Shown here: positions 7,971-16,666 of the stretch, piece by piece
How the letters are laid out: each line of letters begins with the position of its first letter
How positions within the stretch are numbered: position 1 is the first letter of the stretch
Source: Pantanalinema sp. GBBB05
GTDB lineage: Bacteria > Cyanobacteriota > Cyanobacteriia > Leptolyngbyales > Leptolyngbyaceae
Length of the DNA stretch: 64,000 nt
Reading direction: 5' to 3'
Assembly: GCA_016743235.1 (NCBI GenBank)
Contig: VRZD01000007.1
Span: 124,001 to 188,000 of the forward strand
Position numbers and translations under genes: made by a program
Notes under the pieces: generated by a model
Seen by the model: the letters and a program-made list of their open reading frames with translations, nothing else
The model's database searches: none
Told to the model about the DNA's origin: nothing

Positions 7971-9371
7971 TTAGCAACAAGGACCCTCTTGGGGCGGATC
8001 AGAGAAATCGGTTGACGAAGAAAGATCAGGTAGTCTGTTTTTCGCTCGCGACAATGACTTGTTTGAGCCTGGGACTTGCCGATTGACGGGATGAATATCG
8101 GTTGGAGCCGCAGATTCAGGGGGAAGCTGAATTGAGTGCAACAAGGTAATCCGTCCTGGTACAGGCTTGCGAGCTGGTTGGAAGCCTTGCAACACTTCGG
8201 ACAATTGCAACGCCTCCATCGCTGATTTAGCTTCTTTGACTTTGTGCCAAACCGATCGCGACATCATTAAGGTATGGGCAATCCGCTGGGCTCCCAAACC
8301 TTCTAAGTATTCTTCACGTTCAGGTTGATAGTCGGATGAGGCTAATTGCAAAGATTGTTGCGGAAATTCCTGGGCAATCTGTGCCATCTCTGCCATGAGT
8401 TCGGGATAAAGCCATGTATAGGCAGGATGGACGGTCAGCTGGGCTTGATGGGATTGAGCCCCATCTCGGCATAACCGCAGCTGAAAGTAGCCGATCGCCG
8501 CTTTGCGCTGTGGTTCAAAGACATACCCACTGACGACTTCTAAATGACTCAACCAATGTTTAATTCCCTGGATTAAGGAGCTAAACACACTTGTTTTAAA
8601 GTCAGCAATATGGCGATCGAACACTTGCCGAACTAAAGGTGGCATCGCGGCAGTATCGAGCTGATACAACAATTGCGCATCAGCATTACTGACGGGCAAC
8701 AACCGATTCGGTAAGTCAGGTTCCCGGTCTGCCAACTCTTGCAGCGTTTCAGCCGCAATTTCCCAATAAGTCATGTGGGCTAGGGGCTGAAATCCATTTT
8801 GCCGATACAGTGCCAGCAAATCCTTGTCATTGACGTTCACTTCTAACAACCAGGTGCGAGACTCACGCACATGCTCGAAGCAATACCGCAGCAACTGTGA
8901 GCCGATGTGGGAACGGCTGAGTTTCGGTAGAGATTCCTCTGGCAAATGTGGGGGATCGGCAGCAATAATGGCAGCTTCCGACTGGGATGTTTCCTGATGA
9001 TTGCTGTGATCATTCACCGCAACACGATCGACTCGCCAGGTACTCCGTGTCCGGTTGAACGGTGAGACCCGGATTATGCCTTGTAGCGTGTCATCTTGTC
9101 CGGGTACATAGGCACAGTAGAGATGATGAATGGGATAGAACAGAAATCCCAGCAGCCTGAGAACTCCTGCTCGCCGCTGAGTAGGGTTGAGGGGATGGTC
9201 AGGGGCGATCGAGTAGGTGAGACAATCAACTTCAGGCGCCTCTCCAGACAAACGCTCAACCGCTTCCAAATCGCGGTAATGAGCCGGACGGATTAGAACA
9301 GTCTGTTTAGGGAGGGCTTGAGTCATTGTCAGCAATGGCTGCAACCAGCCTGGTAAATTGTTAAATTGCAA
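7971..9371 (-). CDS. GNAT family N-acetyltransferase (long cyanobacterial form)
   Basis: A 466-residue protein, far longer than a single GNAT domain. Residues about 25-210 carry the acetyltransferase fold, seen in the acetyl-CoA segment SHIGSQLLRYCFEHV and the ending DLLALYRQNGFQPLAHMTYWE. A second half (about 215-390) resembles a degenerate second GNAT-like unit (LYQLDTAAMPPLVRQVFDRH, GYFQLRLCRDGA). The last 70 residues are low-complexity Ser/Pro. The proposed TTG start is backed by TAGGGAT seven bases upstream; ATG at 9326 is the alternative. It leads into ruvX, so an operon is likely. The substrate is unknown. Confidence 0.82.
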   Translation of the reverse strand: MQFNNLPGWLQPLLTMTQALPKQTVLIRPAHYRDLEAVERLSGEAPEVDCLTYSIAPDHPLNPTQRRAGVLRLLGFLFYPIHHLYCAYVPGQDDTLQGIIRVSPFNRTRSTWRVDRVAVNDHSNHQETSQSEAAIIAADPPHLPEESLPKLSRSHIGSQLLRYCFEHVRESRTWLLEVNVNDKDLLALYRQNGFQPLAHMTYWEIAAETLQELADREPDLPNRLLPVSNADAQLLYQLDTAAMPPLVRQVFDRHIADFKTSVFSSLIQGIKHWLSHLEVVSGYVFEPQRKAAIGYFQLRLCRDGAQSHQAQLTVHPAYTWLYPELMAEMAQIAQEFPQQSLQLASSDYQPEREEYLEGLGAQRIAHTLMMSRSVWHKVKEAKSAMEALQLSEVLQGFQPARKPVPGRITLLHSIQLPPESAAPTDIHPVNRQVPGSNKSLSRAKNRLPDLSSSTDFSDPPQEGPCC

Positions 9372-9469
9372 TCTTTTATCCCTACATTCTAAACGCTTTA
9401 TTCGGTGAACCCGATCGGGTAGTGAGTTATTTAACTAAATCTCGCCCCTGGGTTCATCTGCCCGGAACA

Positions 9470-10645
9470 TTATAATGAGTGACTCATTGGTCGGATCAGG
9501 ACAACGGGAGTTTGCTCATCGGCATTTCCGGCTGGGTTCTTCAGCAAAGCCTGCTGCAACAGTGGTAGGGCAACATCAGAGGTCGCTGCTAGCACCTTAA
9601 CCGCTCTTAAATCATTCACATCGACGATCGCCGCAGATAATCCGGTTTCTCGCTTAATCTCGTCTACTACCTGTTGCGGATCGGCAGGACCTAGAACAAT
9701 AAACTGATCATAGGGAGGCAATGTCCCTGTGACATCATCAATTAGACGGGCTTGTTCCCCTGCCAACTGATAGAAGACACCTCGTTTGCCAACTACTTTC
9801 GCGATCGCGCCAATCGCAAAGGCAAACAATACCCGCACAGGTCCAACCACATCGATTAATGATTGCATTCCGCACGCCGTGGCTAAGCTAGAGGTTGGTA
9901 GAAATAAGTAACATAGGCGGGTTGCTACCCAGCCTGGCTTCACTTCACTAGCGTGGTGAAAGCGATCCTGCATAATGGCGATAGGCGTTTCACCGATCGT
10001 CACCACATCCCCCGGTTTGGCATGGGGTAGGACATAGCGCTTAACGATTTCAACGGGCGTATCTAGAGGCGTGAGAAGATGGGTTTTGATCGGTAGAACA
10101 TCGGCTCCTGTTGTCGATCGCCAGTTGATCGATTCAGTAGGACGGGGATACTGGAAGGGGACAATCACATGCCGGACTTTGGGGATCCGTCCTTGGGGAC
10201 CATAGGTCAGGTAATGTACCCGAATCCAAGCGGTTTTTAGCTTGCTGAGATCGTAGCCTTCAATATCGACCACTACTTTTACCCGCGTCCGCTTACCGAC
10301 TTTAACGATGTAAGCAAACCAATAGTTATCTGCTCTAGCTGGTTCATCGGGATGGCAAGACATGATCCGGGTACTGCATGTGACCTGCTCTAAGCTGCCT
10401 CCAGAGAGTAACGTTACCTCTGCTTTTACTTCCGGTACCATGATCTCAAGGCGGTGAGTGCGGTTAATCAACTCCATTTCGCCGACCAGCTGATAGTGCT
10501 GCTGACGTTTGACTGCCATCCGCCAGTCTCCGACCGTCATAACTAATTTGTTGCCGGGGCGACGACGATATTGAATCTCTAAACCGAGTAGGTACAGAAG
10601 CACTAGGAGAATCAGGGCTCCTAAGATAATGCCGATCGTTTCCAC
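9470..10645 (-). CDS. Membrane-anchored CofE-like (F420-0:gamma-glutamyl ligase family) protein
   Basis: A 391-residue protein with one N-terminal membrane helix (residues 4-24), a beta-rich middle part (about 30-180, with TCSTRIMSCHPDEPARADNYWF) and a C-terminal region (185-385) similar to F420-0:gamma-glutamyl ligases: LPIKTHLLTPLDTPVEIV, KPGDVVTIGETPIAIMQ and DDVTGTLPPYDQFIVLGPA. True CofE adds glutamates to coenzyme F420; the membrane anchor and added domain make a different substrate plausible. It lies 9 bases downstream of the SDR gene on the same strand, so they probably share a transcript. No other F420 genes are in the window. Confidence 0.8.
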   Translation of the reverse strand: METIGIILGALILLVLLYLLGLEIQYRRRPGNKLVMTVGDWRMAVKRQQHYQLVGEMELINRTHRLEIMVPEVKAEVTLLSGGSLEQVTCSTRIMSCHPDEPARADNYWFAYIVKVGKRTRVKVVVDIEGYDLSKLKTAWIRVHYLTYGPQGRIPKVRHVIVPFQYPRPTESINWRSTTGADVLPIKTHLLTPLDTPVEIVKRYVLPHAKPGDVVTIGETPIAIMQDRFHHASEVKPGWVATRLCYLFLPTSSLATACGMQSLIDVVGPVRVLFAFAIGAIAKVVGKRGVFYQLAGEQARLIDDVTGTLPPYDQFIVLGPADPQQVVDEIKRETGLSAAIVDVNDLRAVKVLAATSDVALPLLQQALLKNPAGNADEQTPVVLIRPMSHSL

Positions 10646-10654
10646 TGCTAACCT

Positions 10655-11590
10655 CTATGCCCCTTGCAAAATAGTGTCATCTGTTGAGAAATCGATCTCT
10701 GTTTTGTCCCGTCCTGACGTTAAATAATCATTGTGGAAGGAATCTTGCAGACCGGAGACCAGATCATACTCTGGTTGCCAGTGCAGATCGCGCATGGCTT
10801 TTTGGATCGATGCAAAGAAATGTTGGGGGCGTAAAGGAAACGCTTTGCGTTTGCCAAAGTCAAACTGTTTAGGATCGTAGTGGACAATTTTGAGACTCGT
10901 CGGATCCTTGCCAGCCGCTTGGGCACAGGCTCGGGCTAACCCATCGAAGGTGACATAACGATCGCCGGATACGTTATAAATTTGTCCCTGAGCTTTAGCA
11001 TTGCCTAAAACATGGGTCATGGCTTGGGCTAAATCCTGCACATGTCCGAATTGGGTGAAATGTAAGCCATTCCCAGGGATAGGAATCGGACGATCGCGAA
11101 CAAGCCGATCGAAGAACCAGGCTTCTAGATCGTTATAGTTCTGTGGTCCATAAATATACGTGGGACGAATGGCAGTGAAGGGCAAATCGTGTTCGGTCAG
11201 GTAAGCCTCAGTATCATGTTTACCTTTATGCCGACTCTTAGGGTCGATCGCATCGCCTTCCACATGGGGCATTTGATCCGACTTCAAATACACCCCAGCC
11301 GAACTCATATAGATGAAGTGTTCTAATCGTCCCCAAAAGGCTTCAACTAGAGGGCGCGTATCACTTAGCTCCCGCCCGTTGTTGTCAAAAATGGCATCAA
11401 AATATTGTCCATTTAGCTTGGTTTTTAACTCTTCAGCGTTACTGCGATCGCCATGAATTTGCTGGATGCCCTCGATCGGAGCGGGTTTGTTACCCCGGTT
11501 AAACAGCACTACTTCATGCCCCTGTTGTACCAGCAGCTTGGTCAGGTAAACCCCGATAAATCGGGTGCCTCCCATGATTAAAATCCGCAT
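10655..11590 (-). CDS. CSP41b-like NAD-dependent epimerase/dehydratase (SDR)
   Basis: The 311-residue protein opens with the Rossmann nucleotide-binding motif MGGTRFIG and retains the extended-SDR layout: GDRSNAE acidic loop, YMSSAGVY, and RPTYIYGPQNYNDLEAWFFDR. The KGKHDTEAYL segment replaces the usual YxxxK catalytic pair, as in the atypical SDR group containing plastid CSP41b, an rRNA/mRNA-associated protein. In cyanobacteria and chloroplasts these are RNA-binding or ribosome-associated rather than sugar-converting, but I cannot exclude a sugar epimerase. It is the first gene of a two-gene unit with the CofE-like gene. Confidence 0.87.
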   Translation of the reverse strand: MRILIMGGTRFIGVYLTKLLVQQGHEVVLFNRGNKPAPIEGIQQIHGDRSNAEELKTKLNGQYFDAIFDNNGRELSDTRPLVEAFWGRLEHFIYMSSAGVYLKSDQMPHVEGDAIDPKSRHKGKHDTEAYLTEHDLPFTAIRPTYIYGPQNYNDLEAWFFDRLVRDRPIPIPGNGLHFTQFGHVQDLAQAMTHVLGNAKAQGQIYNVSGDRYVTFDGLARACAQAAGKDPTSLKIVHYDPKQFDFGKRKAFPLRPQHFFASIQKAMRDLHWQPEYDLVSGLQDSFHNDYLTSGRDKTEIDFSTDDTILQGA

Positions 11591-11748
11591 ACCTCAGCGT
11601 CCCCTCTGACAACAACCTTCTATCTTAGGATGAAGGCTGCCTTTGGACGCGATTCCGTACATCAGTTAGCAGTTTCTCGGCACTGAAGCTTTTTATATTG
11701 AGAATGCGCTGATTAACTGAGGCAACAGAAGTGGGTGATAAATCATTG

Positions 11749-12177
11749 ATGAACCTATTTGTCTATGGAACGTTGCAGCCTGGAGAGCGGAATTATCGCG
11801 TGTGCGAGGCATATGTCTGTGCTAGCCGACCCGCGATCGTTCAGGGTAGCCTCTATCATCTGCCCTTTGGTTACCCAGCTTTGACTCTAGATGGCGAGCG
11901 TTCCATTCAAGGTAGCCTGTTGTCATTAACGGATCCAAAGGCATTCGTGGTGCTGGATCAATTTGAACAGCATGATCCGATCGCCTTACAGCAGTTGGTT
12001 CCCGATTGCCCAGCCACCGCATTGCAGTACCAACGGCGAGCTATCCCAGTCATGAATCTGGAGCAGCAAGCGATCGAAATTGCTTGGGCCTATCTAATGA
12101 CCACAGATCAGATTGCTCGCTTGGGAGGAATGCTGTATCGTGCCGATCGCTGGCAGGAACAGATAGTGAATTACTGA
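11749..12177 (+). CDS. Gamma-glutamylcyclotransferase-like (AIG2/GGCT) protein
   Basis: A 142-residue single-domain protein with the family start LFVYGTLQPGERNYR, followed by the beta-barrel segments VQGSLYHLPFGYPALTL, IQGSLLSL and LDQFEQHD. The fold cleaves gamma-glutamyl or 5-oxoproline-forming peptides in characterised members, and many bacterial copies are of unknown substrate. I chose the ATG at 11749, which fits the family N-terminus. An in-frame GTG at 11731 with GAGG nine bases upstream is the alternative and adds six residues. It stands alone, divergent from the SDR gene. Confidence 0.85.
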   Translation: MNLFVYGTLQPGERNYRVCEAYVCASRPAIVQGSLYHLPFGYPALTLDGERSIQGSLLSLTDPKAFVVLDQFEQHDPIALQQLVPDCPATALQYQRRAIPVMNLEQQAIEIAWAYLMTTDQIARLGGMLYRADRWQEQIVNY

Positions 12178-12221
12178 GTAGAGTTTGGTGAATCTGATTC
12201 ACTGCCTGGCAGCAGGTTGGG

Positions 12222-12497
12222 CTATTGCCAAATCAGGATCAACACTTGCTCATATTGGGGTTCTATCGGAGTTCCGTCTGTTGTTAGCGGTTCCGTCTCA
12301 GAACGCTCAGTATCGTCAATCAATGCTTTCTGGGATTCTAGCGAAGATCCTTGGGGTTGGTGGAGATCTGCTATTGACTCAGAATTGGCAATGACAGCCT
12401 TTAATCTTTGGTCAATTGCCGCTGCTCGCTTCTGAATCTCTTCAGTTTTAGCCACATATAATGCGACCTCTAGCCACATTTCCCTACCAGGGTCCAT
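12222..12497 (-). CDS. Small hypothetical helical protein
   Basis: A 91-residue open frame whose first half reads as a charged amphipathic helix (EVALYVAKTEEIQKRAAAIDQRLKAVIANS) and whose second half is acidic and Ser/Thr-rich. Codon and residue use look more protein-like than the overlapping plus-strand frames, which are Trp/Ser-rich. The start could be the ATG at 12497 or the one at 12479, which has a GGTAGGG just upstream. No relatives are recognised. It lies between the convergent GGCT gene and the anti-sigma gene. Treat as probable but unconfirmed. Confidence 0.5.
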   Translation of the reverse strand: MDPGREMWLEVALYVAKTEEIQKRAAAIDQRLKAVIANSESIADLHQPQGSSLESQKALIDDTERSETEPLTTDGTPIEPQYEQVLILIWQ

Positions 12498-12829
12498 GAT
12501 CAGCTATACCGCCAGAAAGGATGGCTCTGCTTTAGGGGGCACAGAAGCGAAATCTGATTCCGCAGAGCTTCTTTACTAGAGTGCCCTTTTTAGCCAGGAG
12601 TGCCGTCTGTCTAATGCAGGAAGCTGATCCCTACATAAAGGTAGAGCTTAAAGATTCTTAAAAAGTGCTTCCAGTTACAATGGGCGATCGCAGGGAATCA
12701 GCCAGTATCCCATCGGTTGTGCCGATCGCAGTAGCTCAAAAAACTAAAGTGATCGGGTTAATTCACGCTTACCTCACCCGATCACCTTGTCGCTACTCAG
12801 AAAACTCGCTGAAAACCTATTGCCAGCTT
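12498..12829. other. Intergenic region downstream of the anti-sigma gene
   Basis: A 332-base gap. It holds a good minus-strand intrinsic terminator (12738-12785) for the anti-sigma gene. A plus-strand frame at 12665-12862 crosses this terminator and the anti-sigma 3' end and looks non-coding. Nothing else is seen. Confidence 0.5.
12738..12785 (-). terminator. Rho-independent terminator of the sigG/anti-sigma unit
   Basis: On the minus strand the stem GTGATCGGGT / ACCCGATCAC (arms at 12776-12785 and 12749-12758, 10 perfect pairs) is followed within a few bases by a run of six T residues (complement of 12738-12743). It lies 45 bases past the anti-sigma stop codon. Confidence 0.8.
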
Positions 12830-13411
12830 TTACCGCACATTGTCGTTAGAGTCTGGCGCTAATCGTGTATTGGGCGCTGATTCTACTGGCGCTGCCACTG
12901 GAGTTTTGGGAATTGCCACTAACGGCTTATCCAGAGCCACCAGTAAAGGCTCGGAAGTATCTGGTTGGGCGGGAGCTTCTTGTTGCGTGGATTGAGCCAA
13001 CTGGGGCATGGGACTGCGATCGCCCAGGAAGACTGTTGTCACAGCACCGACCAGTAGAGCTGCGATCGCGGCTCCACCCCAAATGACCGATAACCGGGGG
13101 CGGCGATCCACTTTGGCAAAGACGGCATCCACTGTTTGCTGAACGGACTGCTCCGACGAAGGTACAGGCATCGATTGGAAGGCACTGCGCAGGTTGAGTA
13201 ATCGGCTATGGAGCCGTTGCACAGTTGGATCATTAGCCAACCATTCTTCCACCTGCTTTCGTTCTTCAGCAGTGACTTCACCGTCTAGGTAAGCACTCAG
13301 CATCTCGAAGCGATCGCGCTGGACTACGTCGATCGACCGTTGAGGCTGATGAGAAGATTCAGCCGAGAAGGGCTGACGGTCAGAATTGTGTGAGTTAAAA
13401 TCAGACGTCAT
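12830..13411 (-). CDS. Anti-sigma factor (membrane-anchored, partner of SigG)
   Basis: A 193-residue protein with an N-terminal cytoplasmic anti-sigma domain (about 34-90: FEMLSAYLDGEVTAEERKQVEEWL, LHSRLLNLRSAFQSMP), a single transmembrane helix (about 108-130, IWGGAAIAALLVGAVTTVFL) and an 60-residue periplasmic Pro/Ala-rich tail. There are no HxxxCxxC zinc-site residues, so it is not a classical ZAS protein; it resembles RseA-type binders with the DGE motif. It sits 176 bases downstream of the ECF sigma gene on the same strand, as expected for a sigma/anti-sigma pair. It probably sequesters SigG at the plasma membrane and releases it under envelope stress. Confidence 0.85.
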   Translation of the reverse strand: MTSDFNSHNSDRQPFSAESSHQPQRSIDVVQRDRFEMLSAYLDGEVTAEERKQVEEWLANDPTVQRLHSRLLNLRSAFQSMPVPSSEQSVQQTVDAVFAKVDRRPRLSVIWGGAAIAALLVGAVTTVFLGDRSPMPQLAQSTQQEAPAQPDTSEPLLVALDKPLVAIPKTPVAAPVESAPNTRLAPDSNDNVR

Positions 13412-13587
13412 CGCAACATCACTTAACGTTTACGGAGTACACCCAGCGTTTGATGAGAAGAATAAACAATCTGTCACATAAAAACAATCTTTCTTTGGAT
13501 CAGACTGATCATGCGTCAAACAGCAGAGTGAAGTTGTAGCTAGTATTTCGATTCACCAAAGCACCCTCACAAACCACGGGTCGAGCA

Positions 13588-14247
13588 TTACTGCCCATCT
13601 AAATAGTTTTGTAACTGAGTCTGAAGTCGAAGTCGGGCTCTAGCAATGCGGGATTTCACTGTGCCCAGCGATACCCCAGTAATCTCCGCGATTTCTTCAT
13701 ACGCCATGCCTTGAATCTCTCGCAAAACAATAGTAGTGCGAAATACCTCTGGCAGATCCGCGATCGCGTCGCGAAGTTGGTCATAGAATTCGCGCGTGGT
13801 TAAATCTTCATCAGGACCAGGAGTATCGGAGGCAATCTCCCAATCCATTTCACCGTCGTCCACCGAGAGTGGGGCATCGAGCGACAAAGGATGGGCATTT
13901 CGTTTGCGTTTCCGCAATTCGTCATAAAACAGATTCGTGGCAATCCGACTGAGCCAGCCCCGGAACTTCCCCGGCTCATTCAGACGATGGATGTTGCGGT
14001 AAACCCGGATCCACACTTCTTGAGTCAAGTCTGCCCGGTCTTGCCAGTCGGGGGCAAGATGATATAGCACACGCTCAACATGGGACTGATACCGCCGCAC
14101 CAGCTCCGCAAAGGCGGTCCTGTCCGGTCGGGTCCCAGTTTGGCATTGCAAAATCAGATCGTAGTTAGAGAGTTTTTCGGCTTGCACTGGCACTTGGGCG
14201 GCTGTCGCTTCAACCGTTGACCAGGATACAGGAAGAGAGTAGCTCAT
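13588..14247 (-). CDS. sigG: ECF sigma-70 factor, SigG type
   Basis: A 219-residue group 4 sigma factor. Region 2 (about 40-115) includes FAELVRRYQSHVERVLYHL, DLTQEVWIRVYRN and FRGWLSRIATNLFYDELRKRKR; region 4 (about 155-212) includes LPEVFRTTIVLREIQGMAYEEIAEITGVSLGTVKSRIARAR in shorter pieces. The linker is acidic. There are no regions 1.1 or 3, as expected for ECF factors. The order sigG-anti-sigma and the sequence match the cyanobacterial SigG group, which responds to envelope stress. The gene name is from recognition and not from a search. A small secreted peptide gene lies 178 bases upstream. Confidence 0.88.
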   Translation of the reverse strand: MSYSLPVSWSTVEATAAQVPVQAEKLSNYDLILQCQTGTRPDRTAFAELVRRYQSHVERVLYHLAPDWQDRADLTQEVWIRVYRNIHRLNEPGKFRGWLSRIATNLFYDELRKRKRNAHPLSLDAPLSVDDGEMDWEIASDTPGPDEDLTTREFYDQLRDAIADLPEVFRTTIVLREIQGMAYEEIAEITGVSLGTVKSRIARARLRLQTQLQNYLDGQ

Positions 14248-14425
14248 GGGCGGAATTTGCTCTAAACATTCCTGGTTTAGTGACTCCGCTCAGTTCGCTA
14301 ATGTTCCCGAGACTATAGTAGACCTTTCTGAGAAGTAGTGACCTATGTCAGGGGACAGTTGCAATAGTTTGTAGTTTTATCTATGACAACTATTTCGTGC
14401 CCAGGTGTGTCAACTACCGTAGGCT

Positions 14426-14587
14426 CTAGCGCTCGAGTAAGGTCTTTGCTAGTTTGACCGCAGGTGGAGCCGACTGAGCCGCACGGATGGGTAGCTCAGG
14501 TGGTTGAGTAGTGGATTGGATGCTGATTCCGGCGAACAAATTTAGTGCAAATGTTACGGCGGCAGCCAAAATTAGTTTGTCAAACAT
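14426..14587 (-). CDS. Small secreted or membrane peptide upstream of sigG
   Basis: A 53-residue frame with an excellent ribosome binding site: AGGAGGGG (14593-14600) five bases before ATG at 14587. The product begins MFDKLILAAAVTFALNLFAG, a clear signal peptide or membrane helix, and continues with a Pro-rich part (TTQPPELPIRAAQSAPPAV) and the end KLAKTLLER. It is on the same strand as sigG and the anti-sigma gene, 178 bases upstream of sigG. It could be a SigG-regulated envelope peptide or a signal for the anti-sigma tail. No homologue is recognised. Its reality rests on the ribosome binding site and the signal-like sequence. Confidence 0.6.
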   Translation of the reverse strand: MFDKLILAAAVTFALNLFAGISIQSTTQPPELPIRAAQSAPPAVKLAKTLLER

Positions 14588-15196
14588 TACAACCCCTCCT
14601 ACGCTTGCATCACGACGCTGGATCGGCGACGGATGTCTATTTCAACTACAAGGACCTGATAGATATTCCAGGTTTGTCATCTACTGAATCTATACGCACG
14701 TTGGACGCATTTTATGCGCTTTAGGTGCCCATGTTTCACTTGAAACTCTAAGAATTAAATGCAGAAATAATTAAGTTCTGAGCGAGAAATTAGTGACTAC
14801 TGACGTCGGGAATAGTAAACCAGTTTCTGCTTAGGCTAACGACTGCGTGTGGGACTTAACTATTAACTTTTCCTTAATTACGTGGATCGATCTACAGTAG
14901 AAATCCCAACATTTTAGGGAAGGCAATGGTAGCTCTGCGCGAGATTACCGGGATCGGACAATTTAGGTAATATGGCTGAACTTAGGGACATTTCTCGGCT
15001 GAGATTAGCAGGTAATGGGACCGAAGAAAATAGCTGCACTTCTGAGCTGAATTAGCCGCAGGTTAAACTGGAGTGAGATATTTGCTGGGCAGGAAAATTA
15101 CCTCGGAGGGGTGTTGCTGCTCTCGAATCAAAGCTGTTTCACTAGAATTTGCTGCGATCGCGGCAATCCCAGTAGCGTTTATCAAGTGAGCGATTC
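14588..15196. other. Intergenic region between the small peptide gene and the L,D-transpeptidase
   Basis: About 600 bases with no reading frame I can support. It must hold the promoter for the small peptide/sigG side on the minus strand and for the transpeptidase on the plus strand. No clear repeat or hairpin was found. Confidence 0.4.
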
Positions 15197-15883
15197 ATGC
15201 CTGCGAAGGTAAAAGACGAATTTTTACCCCGTAGTATGCTGCTTCTGTGCATCGGAACGGCGGCTGTACTGCTATTAGCCCAATGGCAGGTTAATGGCGG
15301 ACGTTCTAGTACAGGGATAGGGCTGTTAGCTTGGATCCAGCCGCGTACAGCGCATCGTACATCACCGCTCGGATTGGCGGCTAACAACTCTTCGCAACAG
15401 CAGGCTAGTGTGAGTCGCTATCGATCGCCGCCACCCTCTGCTAACCGGGCTACCCAAGTAAAAGTGGCTAGTCAACGCCTACCGATCGCGGCTAACTCAC
15501 CGACGTTGTTAGTAGATTTGAGCGATCGTCAGGTGTATGTCTATCGTCAGTCGCGGTTACAGACAAGTTATCCTTTGGCGATCGGGCAAGCTGGGTGGGA
15601 AACACCGACTGGCTCTTTCCAAATTCAAATGATGGAACCTGATCCAGAATGGGTGCATCCGATTACAGGTGAAGTTGTGCCAGCAGGAGCGGGAAATCCC
15701 CTAGGGAAGCGCTGGATTGGGTTCTGGACGGATGGTCAAATGGAAATTGGCTTCCATGGTACTGACCAAGAAGACCTAATTGGCGAAGCCGTCTCTCATG
15801 GCTGCTTACGGATGCGCAATGCGGATGTAGTCACGCTATATCAGCAAGTATCTGTAGGTACTCCAGTGATCGTACAGCCATAG
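15197..15883 (+). CDS. L,D-transpeptidase (YkuD domain)
   Basis: The 228-residue protein has an N-terminal membrane/signal segment (about 10-27, FLPRSMLLLCIGTAAVLLLA) and a C-terminal YkuD domain (about 100-226). The catalytic motif SHGCLRM holds Cys203, with His201, and an upstream GFHGTDQED supplies the second His. The domain starts LLVDLSDRQVYVYRQ, as in the family. It makes 3-3 peptidoglycan crosslinks or attaches proteins to the wall in the periplasm. The linker between membrane segment and domain (about 60-95) is Ser/Gln/Pro-rich. It stands alone and faces comFB. Confidence 0.93.
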   Translation: MPAKVKDEFLPRSMLLLCIGTAAVLLLAQWQVNGGRSSTGIGLLAWIQPRTAHRTSPLGLAANNSSQQQASVSRYRSPPPSANRATQVKVASQRLPIAANSPTLLVDLSDRQVYVYRQSRLQTSYPLAIGQAGWETPTGSFQIQMMEPDPEWVHPITGEVVPAGAGNPLGKRWIGFWTDGQMEIGFHGTDQEDLIGEAVSHGCLRMRNADVVTLYQQVSVGTPVIVQP

Positions 15884-15946
15884 TGGCAGTGACCCTGCGG
15901 ACGGTCGATTCTGTAAGCAGGAACGTGAGTTTGCAGGATGACATAA

Positions 15947-15980
15947 GCGAGCGGGTCAGACATCTGCCTAACCCGCTTGC
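15947..15980. terminator. Hairpin between convergent L,D-transpeptidase and comFB
   Basis: Arms GCGAGCGGGT (15947-15956) and ACCCGCTTGC (15971-15980) form ten pairs including one G-T. It lies midway in the 130-base gap between convergent genes. The stem is strong, but the T-runs are weak, so it is a likely bidirectional terminator without certainty. Confidence 0.5.
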
Positions 15981-16013
15981 ATCGAAGATGTGGAAGCAGT
16001 GGAATCTAAGCCA

Positions 16014-16559
16014 TTAAAGTTCTGGATGAGGCTCGAAGTTGGGGGCATACGCCTGAAGCAGGCTGCTGACTTGAGTCAGGATTTCATCACCTGAACTCTT
16101 GCCAATGACTTGCCGTTCGGGGAAGAACTCGGGTCGATCGAGATTACGTGCGATCGCTTCACCTACTTGATGAGCGATTAACCCTTGGAGTTCTTCTTTG
16201 GCACGTTGGCGTTGGTAATTTGCTCCTTCCTCGGTCGTGGCATAAAGCGGTGGTAGACGATTCAGGGCATAAGCGGCAATGTCGCCTAAGTCTAAGGTGC
16301 GATCGCTCGTAGCCTCGATTTCGGCTACCCGAGCGATCGCCTCTGTCAAAACTAGTTCTTCCATCACGTTGATAAACTGCTTCCGGGGGACTGCCACAAC
16401 TTCACCAGTCAGAAGTGCCCCCATTAATCGATCGAGGGCCATATATTCCTCGATCGATAGCTCGGACGCAGTATCACAGATTCGCCCTACCTCTGCCTCC
16501 ATGGCGGGAGTCAGGTAGCCGTCCTGTAGGGCCTGTTCCACAATCTTCTCGATGCTCAT
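16014..16559 (-). CDS. comFB: Late competence protein ComFB
   Basis: A 181-residue cytoplasmic protein. The ComFB domain (about 60-165) has KQFINVMEELVLTEAIARV, LDLGDIAAYALNRLPPLYATTEEGANYQRQRA and AIARNLDRPEFFP. In cyanobacteria, proteins of this family bind cyclic dinucleotides (c-di-GMP or c-di-AMP) and have been linked to natural competence and cell-size control, so it may be a c-di-nucleotide effector here. An N-terminal helical part (1-55, VEQALQDGYLTPAMEAEVG) resembles the usual cyanobacterial layout. It is monocistronic between convergent and co-directional cell-wall genes. Confidence 0.88.
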   Translation of the reverse strand: MSIEKIVEQALQDGYLTPAMEAEVGRICDTASELSIEEYMALDRLMGALLTGEVVAVPRKQFINVMEELVLTEAIARVAEIEATSDRTLDLGDIAAYALNRLPPLYATTEEGANYQRQRAKEELQGLIAHQVGEAIARNLDRPEFFPERQVIGKSSGDEILTQVSSLLQAYAPNFEPHPEL

Positions 16560-16666
16560 AGTGCCTCTCTACTGCACGTCGCTAGTTGGTCGGATGAGTA
16601 GCCTTGCATAATCTTGCCTTAGAATTTTCACACCGTAACGGCTTAATCAAAGCTTAAAAAAAAATG

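Noticed and set aside
12665..12862. Plus-strand 65-codon frame
   Set aside because: It crosses the minus-strand terminator and the 3' end of the anti-sigma gene, has no ribosome binding site and looks non-protein-like.
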